Assembly (NCBI GenBank): GCA_029204225.1
Contig: CM055095.1
Span: 33,600,590 to 33,664,589, forward strand
Length of the DNA stretch: 64,000 nucleotides
Direction: 5' to 3'
Origin: Diphasiastrum complanatum
Taxonomy: Eukaryota; Streptophyta; Lycopodiopsida; Lycopodiales; Lycopodiaceae
Below, one piece after another: positions 54,129 to 63,843 of the stretch (position 1 is its first letter; the number at the start of each line of letters is the position of its first letter). The translations under genes were made by a program, and so were the position numbers. Below the pieces are notes generated by a model. The model worked only from the letters and a program-made list of their open reading frames with translations, searched no databases and was not told where the DNA came from.

Positions 54129-56156
54129 ATGCGGCAATATTTATCAAGCGCAATGACGACTATGCTTAGCGAGGTGAAGAAGGATAGAGAAACCGAAAGG
54201 AAAGAATGGCAAACATCCTTGCGAGCCATGAATCTTACCCAAATTAACCTTGCTAGAGAAATGAGAGACGGGCTAACACAGCTCGAAGCCAGGTTTGAAG
54301 AGTTGGAAGCAACTAGGGAGAATGCAGTGGCGCCTCCTCCACAGATACCAAGAGAACCACGAGCGCGAACCACGGAGGGCCCAAGAAAGACTGCCAAAGT
54401 GAAAGCACCACCTACTTTCAAAGGAGAGCGTGATATTCGAGTTGTGGAAGATTGGTTGTTTCACATGGACCATTACTTCCGTCTAATGAACACTCCTGAG
54501 GAAGAAAGAACTGACTTGGCATTAGCATATTTTGAGGGCTACACTACAAATTGGTACCGGATGGCAGGAATGCATTTTCAAACATGGGACGCATTCAAAG
54601 CCGCGTTACGAGAGGAGTTCATACCGAAGGATTCACGCATGAGATTGAGGACAGAATTATCGGGGCTCAAACAGAAAGGGTCATTGCGAGAGTACCTCAA
54701 TAGATTCAGACAGAGTGTATGGGTTATTGAAGATATGTCCGAGGCGGACAAAACTCATTACCTATTGTCTGGAATGCAATCCTGGACCCGACGTGCGATA
54801 GACAGCTACATGCCCCATGATTTCAATTCAACTATTCGAGCGGCTGAAATGGTTTGTGATTATGAGAGCACATTGGCACCAGCTGCTCCCGCAACCTCAA
54901 CAAGAGTATTTAGTGGATCCAGACCGAGTCCGAGCTTCTTTTCAAGAGGGGACTCAGCTCCAAATGGCAACCAAGCCTCGAGTAGCGTGAATAAATTCCC
55001 AACAAAAACAGGGTTTGGCAACCAAGGCAACAATGGAGGGAACATGTTCCAGAGAAGAAACAATGTTGGATCTTCGACTAGTCACAGCAACAGCTCACCA
55101 ACAGTGGGCAGTTCCATGCGTTGCTTCAACTGTCATCAGCAAGGTCACTCTTGGAGATCATGCCCCAAACCATTGAATAAGCAAATCATGGCTGCCATTG
55201 AAGGATTTGATAGGATGGAGAGAGAGGCATTTGATCAAGAAGATGGTGAACAAGATGATGAAGAGGACCCAGAAACGGATTTGACAGAGTCTGACCTGAA
55301 TGCCTTGCAACAGATAGGGGCACTTGCGGCTTATCGTGAACATCTTATGGCGACTCCTGCGAGAGGATCCAAGTTATTGTACCTGAAAGGCTGTATTCAA
55401 GGCAGGATCATTTACTTCATGGTAGACCTGGGGGCGTCTCATAACTACTTGTCAGAAAAACTGACAGGAGAATTGGACATCCAATGTGAAGAAAATGTGA
55501 CTCCTATTTGTGTGGAGACCGCGAAAGGTACAATGACCACTTGTAGATTGGCAACCAACTTACCAATCTCTCTGGGAGCCTGGAAGAATCGACTAACGTT
55601 CACAATCTTGAAGATGGATGCCTTCGACGCTATTTTGGGATTAAGTTGGTTTAACGAACATGTGGTGGCCTTCTTGGCAAAAGGGGTTAACCTTGTGTTA
55701 TTATATAATGGCAGGAGACCTTGTGTCGTCAGAGCTGTGCCAGGGGACCAACTAGAAAAGAACGACACAAATGAACCTGAGCCAACCATTCCTCCCAATC
55801 TCATTCACCTATTTAACGAAGGACAACCAACAGTGACAGACCAGCTGGCACGGGAACAAATGGAGCCAAAATTGCCTATAGTCTCTACATCAAAGGTGAA
55901 TTCAAGTGCCGATGCAGAGCTCAAGGAGCTCACCTGGTGTGACCAAGCGAAAACTCATCTTTTTAATGAAAGACATCCAATAGTGACAAACCAGTTGACG
56001 CGAGGTCAAATGGAGCCAACATTGCCTGCAGTTTCTACGTCAAAGGTGAATCTAAGTGCCGATGCAGAGCTCAAGGAGCTCAACCTGGACGACCAAACGA
56101 AATATCTAGAGTCCTATGGGACTCATCCAGATGTGCGACGACAACGACATATCTGA
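54129..56156 (+). CDS. Gag-protease polyprotein of the non-autonomous element
   Basis: About 675 codons; the open frame begins at 54123 (GTG) and the first ATG is 54129. Numbering from 54123: residues about 1-65 are charged helix (coiled-coil-like). About 105-230 is the Retrotrans_gag core (VVEDWLFHMDHYFRLMNTPE, YFEGYTTNWYRMAGMHFQTW, EYLNRFRQSVWVIEDMSEAD). 260-330 is Ser/Asn/Gly-rich. C334-x2-C337-x4-H342-x4-C347 is the knuckle. 365-390 is acidic. The protease begins near 415 with V-D435-L-G-A-S-H-N-Y-L-S, where Leu stands in place of the usual Ser/Thr of D-S/T-G-A; FDAILGLSWF is the C-terminal block. Residues about 563-662 are two copies of a 50-residue repeat. The ORF is intact, suggesting recent activity. 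Confidence 0.88.
   Translation: MRQYLSSAMTTMLSEVKKDRETERKEWQTSLRAMNLTQINLAREMRDGLTQLEARFEELEATRENAVAPPPQIPREPRARTTEGPRKTAKVKAPPTFKGERDIRVVEDWLFHMDHYFRLMNTPEEERTDLALAYFEGYTTNWYRMAGMHFQTWDAFKAALREEFIPKDSRMRLRTELSGLKQKGSLREYLNRFRQSVWVIEDMSEADKTHYLLSGMQSWTRRAIDSYMPHDFNSTIRAAEMVCDYESTLAPAAPATSTRVFSGSRPSPSFFSRGDSAPNGNQASSSVNKFPTKTGFGNQGNNGGNMFQRRNNVGSSTSHSNSSPTVGSSMRCFNCHQQGHSWRSCPKPLNKQIMAAIEGFDRMEREAFDQEDGEQDDEEDPETDLTESDLNALQQIGALAAYREHLMATPARGSKLLYLKGCIQGRIIYFMVDLGASHNYLSEKLTGELDIQCEENVTPICVETAKGTMTTCRLATNLPISLGAWKNRLTFTILKMDAFDAILGLSWFNEHVVAFLAKGVNLVLLYNGRRPCVVRAVPGDQLEKNDTNEPEPTIPPNLIHLFNEGQPTVTDQLAREQMEPKLPIVSTSKVNSSADAELKELTWCDQAKTHLFNERHPIVTNQLTRGQMEPTLPAVSTSKVNLSADAELKELNLDDQTKYLESYGTHPDVRRQRHI
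55809..56108 (+). repeat. In-frame 150-bp direct duplication in the ORF
   Basis: Unit starts 55809 and 55959. The encoded units share LFNE...P-V-T-x-QL-R-QMEP-LP-VSTSKVN-SADAELKEL. Confidence 0.9.
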
Positions 56157-56484
56157 GGCTTAAGGGAGCCGTGAGTACCTTTTTCTTTCATGCTAATAAA
56201 GTAAGCCGCATTTCTCATTGAGGAGTGAGCTTCAGTTTGATGTCTAAGTGCAGCAGCTTCACACAGGTTTTACGTAAGTGAACTAGATCCACACTTTTCC
56301 TGTGCTGGGTGTAAAACACAATATCATTGCTCTGCTTTACAGTTGGTTTCCTTTGGCCGGTGAATCAAGCCCGTGCCCTTGTATATGTGACTAAAGTCTG
56401 GCCGGTGAATTAAGCCCGTGCCATGAGTCTTAGGTTCTAGTTTGGCCCTGATGAGGACATCAGCTTTCTCAAACGAGGGGAGGA
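56157..56484 (+). other. Region between ORF and 3' LTR
   Basis: Non-coding. It has a doubled TGGCCGGTGAATCAAGCCCG block (about 56355 and 56400). It ends in the polypurine tract GAGGGGAGGA at 56475-56484. Confidence 0.6.
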
Positions 56485-57402
56485 TGTTGTAAAGCTGACT
56501 TGGGTGCACCCAGCGTGCCCTGTAAGACTCAAAGGGGTGACACTCCCTAAGGTCCCAGAGCAAGTTAGAATGTCAAGGACTGAGCCTCCGACCTGTGGTG
56601 AGCCAGTCAAGTAGTCACAAAGTCATGAGCTAGCTCTGGAGCTCGAGTCATGGCCTAGTCAGGAAAGCAGGTTGATTCGGCCGCCGGGACGGCTCCCGGG
56701 ACCCATGTCCGGGAGCCAGACTGATTCTGCCAGGCTTGCCAGGCTTAATCAGCAAAATAAAAACTAAGTCCTAAAAAGCGTGCTTTACCAGAAAGCACTA
56801 TGTTTCAAACCAGAGGGGGTGCGCCGAATCACAGCAGAACTATAGGGGGAGTCCGGCAGACAGAAACTTGGGCAGCTCAACCAGGCCAGGAATCCAGTCG
56901 CCAGGTCTCAGCTCCCTCTACCAGCACGAGCCAGGCACAATGCCCAGCACGTGTTGGTGGCCCCGAGACCGGTCAGTCTATGTATGAATGTAACCTCTTC
57001 CAAATCTAATAAAGTTGATCCTTGGGGATGATTACCATTTCGGTTTCGCTCCGGGACTGGTCCAAGTGGAAGGACCCTTACTACAACCTTTTTGCGTCGC
57101 TGGCGCCTAAGGGTCCCTGTCATCGACATGGGGCTTGCCGCTATGCCAATTGGTCAGTTTGGCGACCACTATGCCTTGGGTTTCATGTGTGGCTTGTCTT
57201 TGCCTTTGGTTACCTTTTGGGGACAGATTCTGAGTTGGCTTTCGGGTTGGTTGGGATTCCAGTTTTCTTAAGTCTGAATGGTTAAGCTTGTTACGATTCT
57301 GAGTTGGCTTTTACGTAAGTGCATGATGGATGAATGTTAGACTTAAGCGCGTGTTGGGGAAACCGCTCAAGTCCCAGCGCCCTTTGAGGCGCCGGCGCTA
57401 CA
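56485..57402 (+). repeat. 3' LTR of gag-protease element
   Basis: 918 bp, nearly identical to 52159-53077 and followed by CCTCT. Confidence 0.95.
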
Positions 57403-57950
57403 CCTCTCTCCAGTGGAATGTGCATGTGCTATGTGGCAGCCCGTCATTGGTTGTCCACATCCACATTCCACCACAAACATAAAAAAATTTGCAAAAGAAG
57501 AAAACGGCAAAAAACCGAAAACAAAAAAAAAATTGGTCCACGCGTACGGCCGTACGGTACCGTATGACCAAAAAACAAAAAAAAACCCGGTCCACGCGTA
57601 TGGCCGTATAGCCGTACCGTACGGCCAAAAAATGGCCTGCCCTCGAGCTCTAGCCCTCGAGCAAGGGCCCTCCCAGCAAGGAATGCCCTCAGGCAGGGCC
57701 TTCCCCCCCCAACGTAATGGATTCTTTGTGCTGATTATGCCCAATTTTTGGGCTTTTTAAAAACCATAAAATGTCACTGAATTTTTTTTTTAAATTTTAA
57801 AATTTTGAAGCACATTCCAAATGGGCGTCAGACTGCGCGTCAGTCCACATCAAACTGCCACGTGGCAGTTTTTCATTGGTCCAAAAAAAACCACAGTGTT
57901 GATTATGCTTTGTAAATGGCATGTGGAAAAGTCAAAGACTCCATTACACA
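57403..57950. other. No gene; minisatellite remainder and CGTACGG-rich patch
   Basis: 57403-57420 is the right side of the split minisatellite. 57535-57625 holds two copies of a GGTCCACGCGTAYGGCCGTA block with CGTACGGTACCG palindromes between A-rich runs. Open frames here are not protein-like. Confidence 0.5.
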
Positions 57951-58072
57951 ATGGAAGGAGCCGGGCACAGGCCATTCTGCCCGGTTCAGCTTTCCAAAAA
58001 AATTTAGGGCCGAGCCTAAATTTTTTTGGAAAGCCTTACCGGGCAGAATGGCCTGTGCCCGGCTCCTTCCAT
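57951..58072. repeat. Foldback (long hairpin), copy 2
   Basis: 122 bp, arms of about 57 bp nearly perfectly complementary, starting GGAAGGAGCCGGGCACAGG and mirrored at the end. Same family as 50260-50395. Confidence 0.9.
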
Positions 58073-58461
58073 AATACATTTGACACATCATCATCAAGCA
58101 TTAACATCTTTGTCTCATCAAAGATTGCATCCTATACATTAGAATCTTATCGAAAGAATCTGTTGCTTATTCCCTTGAATTCCATGTATATTTTGTGCTT
58201 TGGTCAATCACCCTTTAAGTCCCTCATACTCCATTGCGTATTCCCTGCGGATTCCCTTATTTGCAGATCAACGGGCCTACTTCCTATGTAGGTTCATGCA
58301 AATTATACAGGGTATGAACTTCCCTAGGCCTGTGCAGACCTCAAACGCAAACCTCAAACTCAATGCTTGATGCTCACACATCACATGGGTGGTGAAGGGC
58401 TAAGTATTAAGGCCTTCATCTACATAAAACTCCGGAGTTGAGAGCTTATGATGGAATTTAG
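58073..58461. other. No supported gene
   Basis: Non-coding; includes the CTTATTCCCTTGAATTCC block also found upstream of the carboxylesterase. Confidence 0.4.
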
Positions 58462-59111
58462 TGTGAAAGATTCAACTAGTTTCATCACATTTTGCAATAT
58501 TTTCATATTTGGCATATTGAGGCCAAAACTTGTTTTAGCCTTAGAGGTTGACTTTTCAAAGTTCATTAGTCTAAATTTCATTTGAATAAACACTTTTTGA
58601 AAGTGTGGGAAAGATAGAATGCGAGTTTGAGTAGATTCAATTTGAATAAGTTGGGTACATTGAATCTAGACCCAAAATTGGTAGGGTTAGCATTTTGGTG
58701 GAAAAGCCAAGTGGCCAAATAGGGTTTGGACCTGCTATAAAAGGATGTAACTCGTGGAGAGAGTCATCTTCTCTCTTCTCTATCTCATTTCATGTTTATA
58801 CATGGTTCTCTTGGGTTCTACTATCCATTGGTGCAGTATCTTGGTGATTGCTTGCAATTCTATGTGTAGAATGATCTATATTTGCTATTTTTGGATCCAC
58901 ACGTGTGAAATACAGTAGCTTGCTGGTTTTGTATGGACAGCAACAGTACATAATCATTTCAGTCAAGTTTGATCGAGTTCTATTAGTGTTTGCATCTCAA
59001 ATTGTGTGTAGATGCTGATTTTTCTACATTGGTGAAATTGGTAGTGTATTTCTCTTTCTAACCAAAGATCATTCAAGTAGATTGGATCTTAAGGATCTGA
59101 AATCTTTCACA
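58462..59111 (+). repeat. 5' LTR of copia C2
   Basis: 650 bp with perfect TGTGAAAGAT/ATCTTTCACA ends; TATA box at 58736-58743. Confidence 0.95.
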
Positions 59112-59123
59112 TGGTATCAGAGC
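59112..59123 (+). other. Primer-binding site of copia C2
   Basis: TGGTATCAGAGC immediately after the LTR. Confidence 0.95.
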
Positions 59124-59709
59124 TTGTGTTTCAGGATATGAAGGAGGAAATCAGATCTATCAATGATTTGGTGAAGATATCAAGTCTAGAGCATGCTAGA
59201 GAGGATTCTACACCAAAATCGGATTTTTTGCTTTTGTAGATTGGATCTTTTGTAGATCAAAACACTAAATAGGTCAATATACTTGTCCAATTCCGCTTTT
59301 CGAATTCACATGCTAGATTTGGCCAATTTTTGGATCATTGGTTCAGCCTAAGTGGTGGCTTATAGATTGCATATCAAATTTTCAGCATTTGCATGTAGTT
59401 TTGGAATAGTCAATTTTCTGTGATTTTGTCAGAACCCTAATTTTGATTGGATCTCTAGATAGTGAGGTTGCTGGACTTCATTTGAGTGTGTTTTAATCTT
59501 AGGAAGTGGCAAAAGTCATTAGATTGAGGATAGATCATAGGTTGATCAAGATTCCATGATTCTATGTGTTGATTTGCTTGGATAAGTGCTAGAAGAGAAT
59601 TTGTGAGAGTTTCAAATCTTGGTGATTTCTTTTGAAAGCATTTGTTGTTGTTCAAAGGAGTGCTTTGTGCATTGAAACAGGTTGAAAGAGAAGATCAGGT
59701 TATTTCTAC
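59124..59709 (+). other. C2 untranslated leader
   Basis: Shared with C1, with a small insertion (AAGATATC near 59174) relative to it. Confidence 0.7.
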
Positions 59710-61698
59710 ATGGCAACCTCAATTGGAGTCATGTTGGAAGCCAATGATAGGCTTACCTCAAGTAACTATTCATTATGGAAAGTGAGGATGGAGTCACTTC
59801 TTGAGATGAATGATGTTTTGGATATTGTTGTAGGTTTGGAGGAGAGACCAACAACACAACAAGATCAATTGAGGTATGACAAGAGGGCCAAGAAGGCTCT
59901 ACACATGATAAAGATGAATGTTACAAATGAACTTCTCAAGGAAGTTGGTAAGTGCACATCATCTTTGGAAGCTTGGAATTCATTGAAGAAGCTTTATGAA
60001 TCCAAGTCTACTTCTAGAGTGTTGACTCTAAGAAGGCAAATCTTTTCTTGTTTGCAAAAGAATGAAGAAAGTCCAAGTACTTTTGTTTTGAGAATGAAAG
60101 CATTGAATGATGAGTTAGCTTGCATAGATGAAAGCATTAAGGAAGGAGAGCTTATTCAAGTGATTCTTAATGGCTTGTTGGATGCTCATGCTAACATTGT
60201 TCAAAGTATTGCTATTCAAAAGACTTTGCCAAGTTTGATGGATCTTCAAGAGATCTTGATCAATGAGGAATATAGGCTTCAAGAAAGAGGTGGATCTACA
60301 TCGACACTTCAAGAGGATGCTATGTTCACAAAGGGCAAATTCAAGGGCAAAACCAAAAGCAAGTGGTCTAAAGGGCAAGATCAAGTGGATGCTTCTTCAA
60401 GTGGCAAAAAGAAGGATAGATCAAAGCTCAAGTGCTTCTATTGTGGCATCAAAGGACACTTTGCAAGTGAGTGCTACAAGGAGAAGAGAGATCAAGGAGA
60501 CAAGCAAGGTAATCTTACTCTTGATGAGGATGGTTTGGATGTGCAAGATGCAAATGATGATGCTTTTGTGATGTCTTCATGTATGCTTGCTAATGATGGA
60601 GATCTAGATCCTTGGTGGATTGATAGTGGAGCAAGTTCACACATGACCTTTCACAAAGAGTACTTCACTTCTTTAATGACATATGGAGATGACAAGAGGG
60701 TGATCTACACGGCCAATGATGGTGAGTGTGCAATCAAAGGAATTGGCACAATTCCTATTTCTCTCTCTACAAATAGGAATGTTCATTTGGGAGATGTCTT
60801 GTTTATTCCATCTATTACCAAGAATTTGCTTAGTGTGAGTCAAATGCTAAGTAAGGGCCTCAAGGTGGAGTTTGATAGAGATGCTTATTTAATCAAAAGG
60901 AAGGATGTCTTGATTGGAAAAGGTAAAAGGCAAGGGAAGTTGTTCAAACTTGATGTTTGTGTTATTGCTAACCAAGTTGGATGTGTTGCAAGGGAGCAAA
61001 TTTCTATTCAAGAGGTTTGGCACAAAAGGATGGGACACCTCAACTTCAAGTCATTGGAGGTAATGGCAAGGAAGAAGGTTGTGATTGGTCTTCCAAGTTC
61101 CTTAAGTAATGACAAGCATGTTTGTGAGTCTTGTGCTTTGTCTAAGTCACATAGACTACCTTATACTAGATCTATTTTCAGATCTACAAAGCCTTTTCAA
61201 CTTGTACATTCGGATATTCATGGATTTACTACAATTAGCAATAGTGGAGTTAAGATGTATGTAACATTCATTGATGATTTTAGTAGATTTTGTTGGATCT
61301 ATCTACTAAAGAGCAAGGATGAAGTGTATGATGTCTTTGTCAAGTTCAAGAATGTATGGGAGAACCAATTTTTCAAAAAGATCAAGTGCTTAAGAGGTGA
61401 CAATGGTGGTGAGTACATATCTAACAAGTTCAAGGCCTTTTGTGATGAGCATGGGATCAAGAGAGAGTATACAACATCAAGAACTCCACAACAAAACGGA
61501 GTGGCTGAAAGGAAGAATTGGACTTTATGTGAAAGTGCTAAAGCTATGAAGTTAAGTGCTAATCTTGACAAACCATTTTGGGATCAAGCTTTGTTGTGTG
61601 CCGATTTCTTGTGCAATAGGTGGCCGAGTGCTATTTTGGATGGAAGGACACCTTTTGAGATGCTATTCAAGAGGAGACCGAGTGTCAACTTTCTATGA
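59710..61698 (+). pseudogene. Copia C2 gag, protease and integrase
   Basis: 662 codons open from ATG. UBN2 gag, knuckle C242-x2-C-x4-H-x4-C, protease D305-S-G-A, pre-integrase, and integrase with FQLVHSDIHG, CLRGDNGGEYIS and QQNGVAERKNWTLCESAK (D, D, E all present). It lacks the frameshift that C1 has near 30826. It ends at a TGA (61696-61698) standing where the family continues into TFGCTCYVN; downstream sequence stays in the same frame, so this is a single nonsense change. Confidence 0.92.
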
Positions 61699-62190
61699 AC
61701 CTTTGGATGCACATGCTATGTCAACATTACTCTTGATGATAGGACCAAGGAGGATCAATCTTCAAGAAGAGGTATTTTTGTTGGATATAGTGAGGTGAGT
61801 AAAGCCTACAAAGTTTACATTCCTTCTACTAGCAAAGTGATTGTTGGTAGAGATGTCATTTTTGATGAGGGGAACATTCCAAAGGTGTCTTCAATCATGA
61901 TTGATGGTAAAGTAGATGGTTCTAATATTCTTGATGTTGATGAGAAGGATCCTACTTTGGATGGTGGTGATGATGGACCTTCATCAAGTCAAAAGCCAAG
62001 GAGAACATCAAGAGAAAGACAAGTACCTTCAAGGCTCACATATGATCAAAAGGGTAAGCAAGTAGTTTTTGGAAATTATGTTGCTTTTCTAACCTCTTTG
62101 GATGAGCCTACAAGTGTAGATCAAGCAAGGAAAGAAGAGGAGTGGATCCAAGCAATGGATCTTGAATATCAAGCTCTTATGAAGAGTGAA
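61699..62190 (+). pseudogene. Copia C2 integrase C-terminus and RT start
   Basis: Same frame as the preceding ORF. SKAYKVYIPSTSKVIVGRDV, the Ser/Arg hinge (SSSQKPRRTSRERQVPSRLT), then the first RT residues (EEEWIQAMDLEYQALMKSE). It breaks into the foreign segment at about 62191, before any catalytic RT motif. Confidence 0.85.
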
Positions 62191-63255
62191 ACAACTTTTG
62201 GAGGATCTTCTTGTGTACATAGAGCTATGCAAGTGGATGGATGTTATCTTGCTGTAAAATCAAGTAATGGATCTGGAAAACAAAGTTTGTTCAATGAATT
62301 TGATAGTCAAGTTGAAGATCAAGAGGTTGATCTCAAAGCGCTTCAACTAGTCAAAAGGGAAGTTGGCAATTTGGAGCTAGTCAAGAACATCAAAGGAGAG
62401 GTAATTGGCAAAGGTGTTATGGATCTGTTTTTGCAGCATATTGAAGACTCAAGTAAGGTCAAAGGAGCAGCAAGGAAGTGTTGTTCAAGCTTACTTTACT
62501 TGTTCTATCTCATGTTTGAGCAATTTCATGTGGATGTGTGCAAATTGTCAAGATATGGTAAAACTAGTTACATTGGTGAGCATTGTTTTGATGCTGGATT
62601 TGTACTAGCATTATTGGCTGATTTTGTTGATGGAAATGAAGCTATTGGAGGTTCATTATGTCACTCATCCATGGCTAAGTTCTCAAGTGTTGAGCTACTT
62701 GGTGCCAATACTTGGAGATTGTCATTTTTTGGTGAATTCATGGTCATTTTTTTGTGTCAAGTAGATCTTGAAGATGGACTAGTGCAAACTACTTGGTTTA
62801 TGGAGTCATGTGTGGATTTGCATCATCTATGTACTCACCTACTCATGGAATTCAAGGTTTGATAGTTTCTTGTGGCAAGATGAAGATGGAGGCTCATTCA
62901 TGGAGTATCATGGTGGATACAAGGCAACAAAGGACAAAGGAGGAGGAGACATGCAAGCAAAAGTTGATCACTCACATTTATTGTTTGTTTGCTGTATTTT
63001 TCCAGAGAGTTCAGAGTTGGAAGCATGGTGGAATCATCTCACTTACATTCTATTTGATTCTTCATGTTCTAGTCACATTTTTACATGTAAAATTGATGTA
63101 AGAAATAGTGAAGCATCCCAAGTGGACACTATTCTCTATATCAATTATGGTTGTTTCTATTTTGAGCATTACATGATCATTGAAATAAGGTCTATTCTTA
63201 GGAAGAAGATCATTCTCATCATGGATCAAAGTTCTATTGGCAAAAACTATGCTAG
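62191..63255 (+). CDS. Unidentified segment replacing RT in C2
   Basis: About 1,065 bp with no match to C1. The upstream copia frame stays open through it for about 224 codons, to TGA at 62860-62862 (TTFGGSSCVHRAMQVDGCYL near the start; HCFDAGFVLALLADFVDGNE later). A second frame (62810-63271) then continues protein-like (LWQDEDGGSFMEYHGGYKAT), as if one frameshift split a single coding region. Copia RNase H resumes at 63256 in the original frame. No family is recognised. Codon style resembles the copia itself. It could be a captured host gene, part of another element, or an old non-autonomous lineage's own gene. Confidence 0.5.
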
Positions 63256-63843
63256 GAGCATTGGAAGCTAGGAAAGCGAGTTTTGAGGTACATCATTGGA
63301 ACTCGAGATTTTGGCATATTGTATGAGGGATCATCACCTAATCTTTTTGGATTTTCAGATTTGGACTATGCTGGAGATGTAATGGATAGGAAATCCAGTA
63401 GTTCTTATTGTATTTTCATAGGTGATGGAGCTATATCATGGATGTCAAAGAAACAAGCCACTATCTCATTGTCATCTAGTGAGGCCGAGTACAAAGCTCT
63501 TACACATTGCACAAAGGAGATGGTATGGATCAAGAGGATGATCAAGGATCTTCACTTGCTGGATTTTTCAGAGAGCCCAATCATCTTTTGTGACAAACAA
63601 TCAGCCCAAAGAATGGCATCCAATCCTATCTTTCATGCTAGGAGCAAGCATATTGAGATACAATATCATTTTGTGAGCGAGCGAGTCATTGCAAAGGAGG
63701 TGGAGCTTCAACATGTGTCTTCAAGGGAATGTGTAGCTGATATCTTCACCAAAGCATTGGGAAAAGACTTGTTCATGAAGCATAGGACTTCACTTGGTGT
63801 ATTATCAAATTCTATGCTAAAACTAGTTGAAGAGGGAGTGTGA
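63256..63843 (+). pseudogene. Copia C2 RNase H
   Basis: Connection end (EHWKLGKRVLRYIIGTRDFG), then FSDLDYAGDVMDRKSSSSYC, SSSEAEYKALTHC, IIFCDKQSAQRMASN (Asn of the usual DNQSA changed to Lys) and VADIFTKALGKDLF. The stop TGA at 63841-63843 overlaps the LTR start, as in C1. Confidence 0.88.

Larger units (their letters stand above)
52159..57402 (+). mobile_element. Young gag-protease-only LTR element
   Basis: LTRs 52159-53077 and 56485-57402 differ at only about two positions seen by eye (a CC/C indel near 52727 and G/A near 52907). The 5-bp target duplication CCTCT is exact (52154-52158 and 57403-57407). PBS, leader, one long gag-protease ORF and a purine tract (GAGGGGAGGA) are present. RT, RNase H and integrase are absent, with only about 330 bp between the ORF and the 3' LTR. 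This fits the published TR-GAG class of non-autonomous elements, here with a protease as well. The gag type is Ty3/gypsy. Confidence 0.9.

Noticed and set aside
54080-54473. Antisense ORFs over the gag-protease start
   Set aside because: Shadows of the intact sense ORF, which has the recognisable domains.
57413-57760. 115-codon plus-strand ORF, and the overlapping 125-codon minus-strand ORF at 57367-57744
   Set aside because: Both run through A-rich and CGTACGG repeats and the LTR end; no domain, and the composition is that of the repeats.
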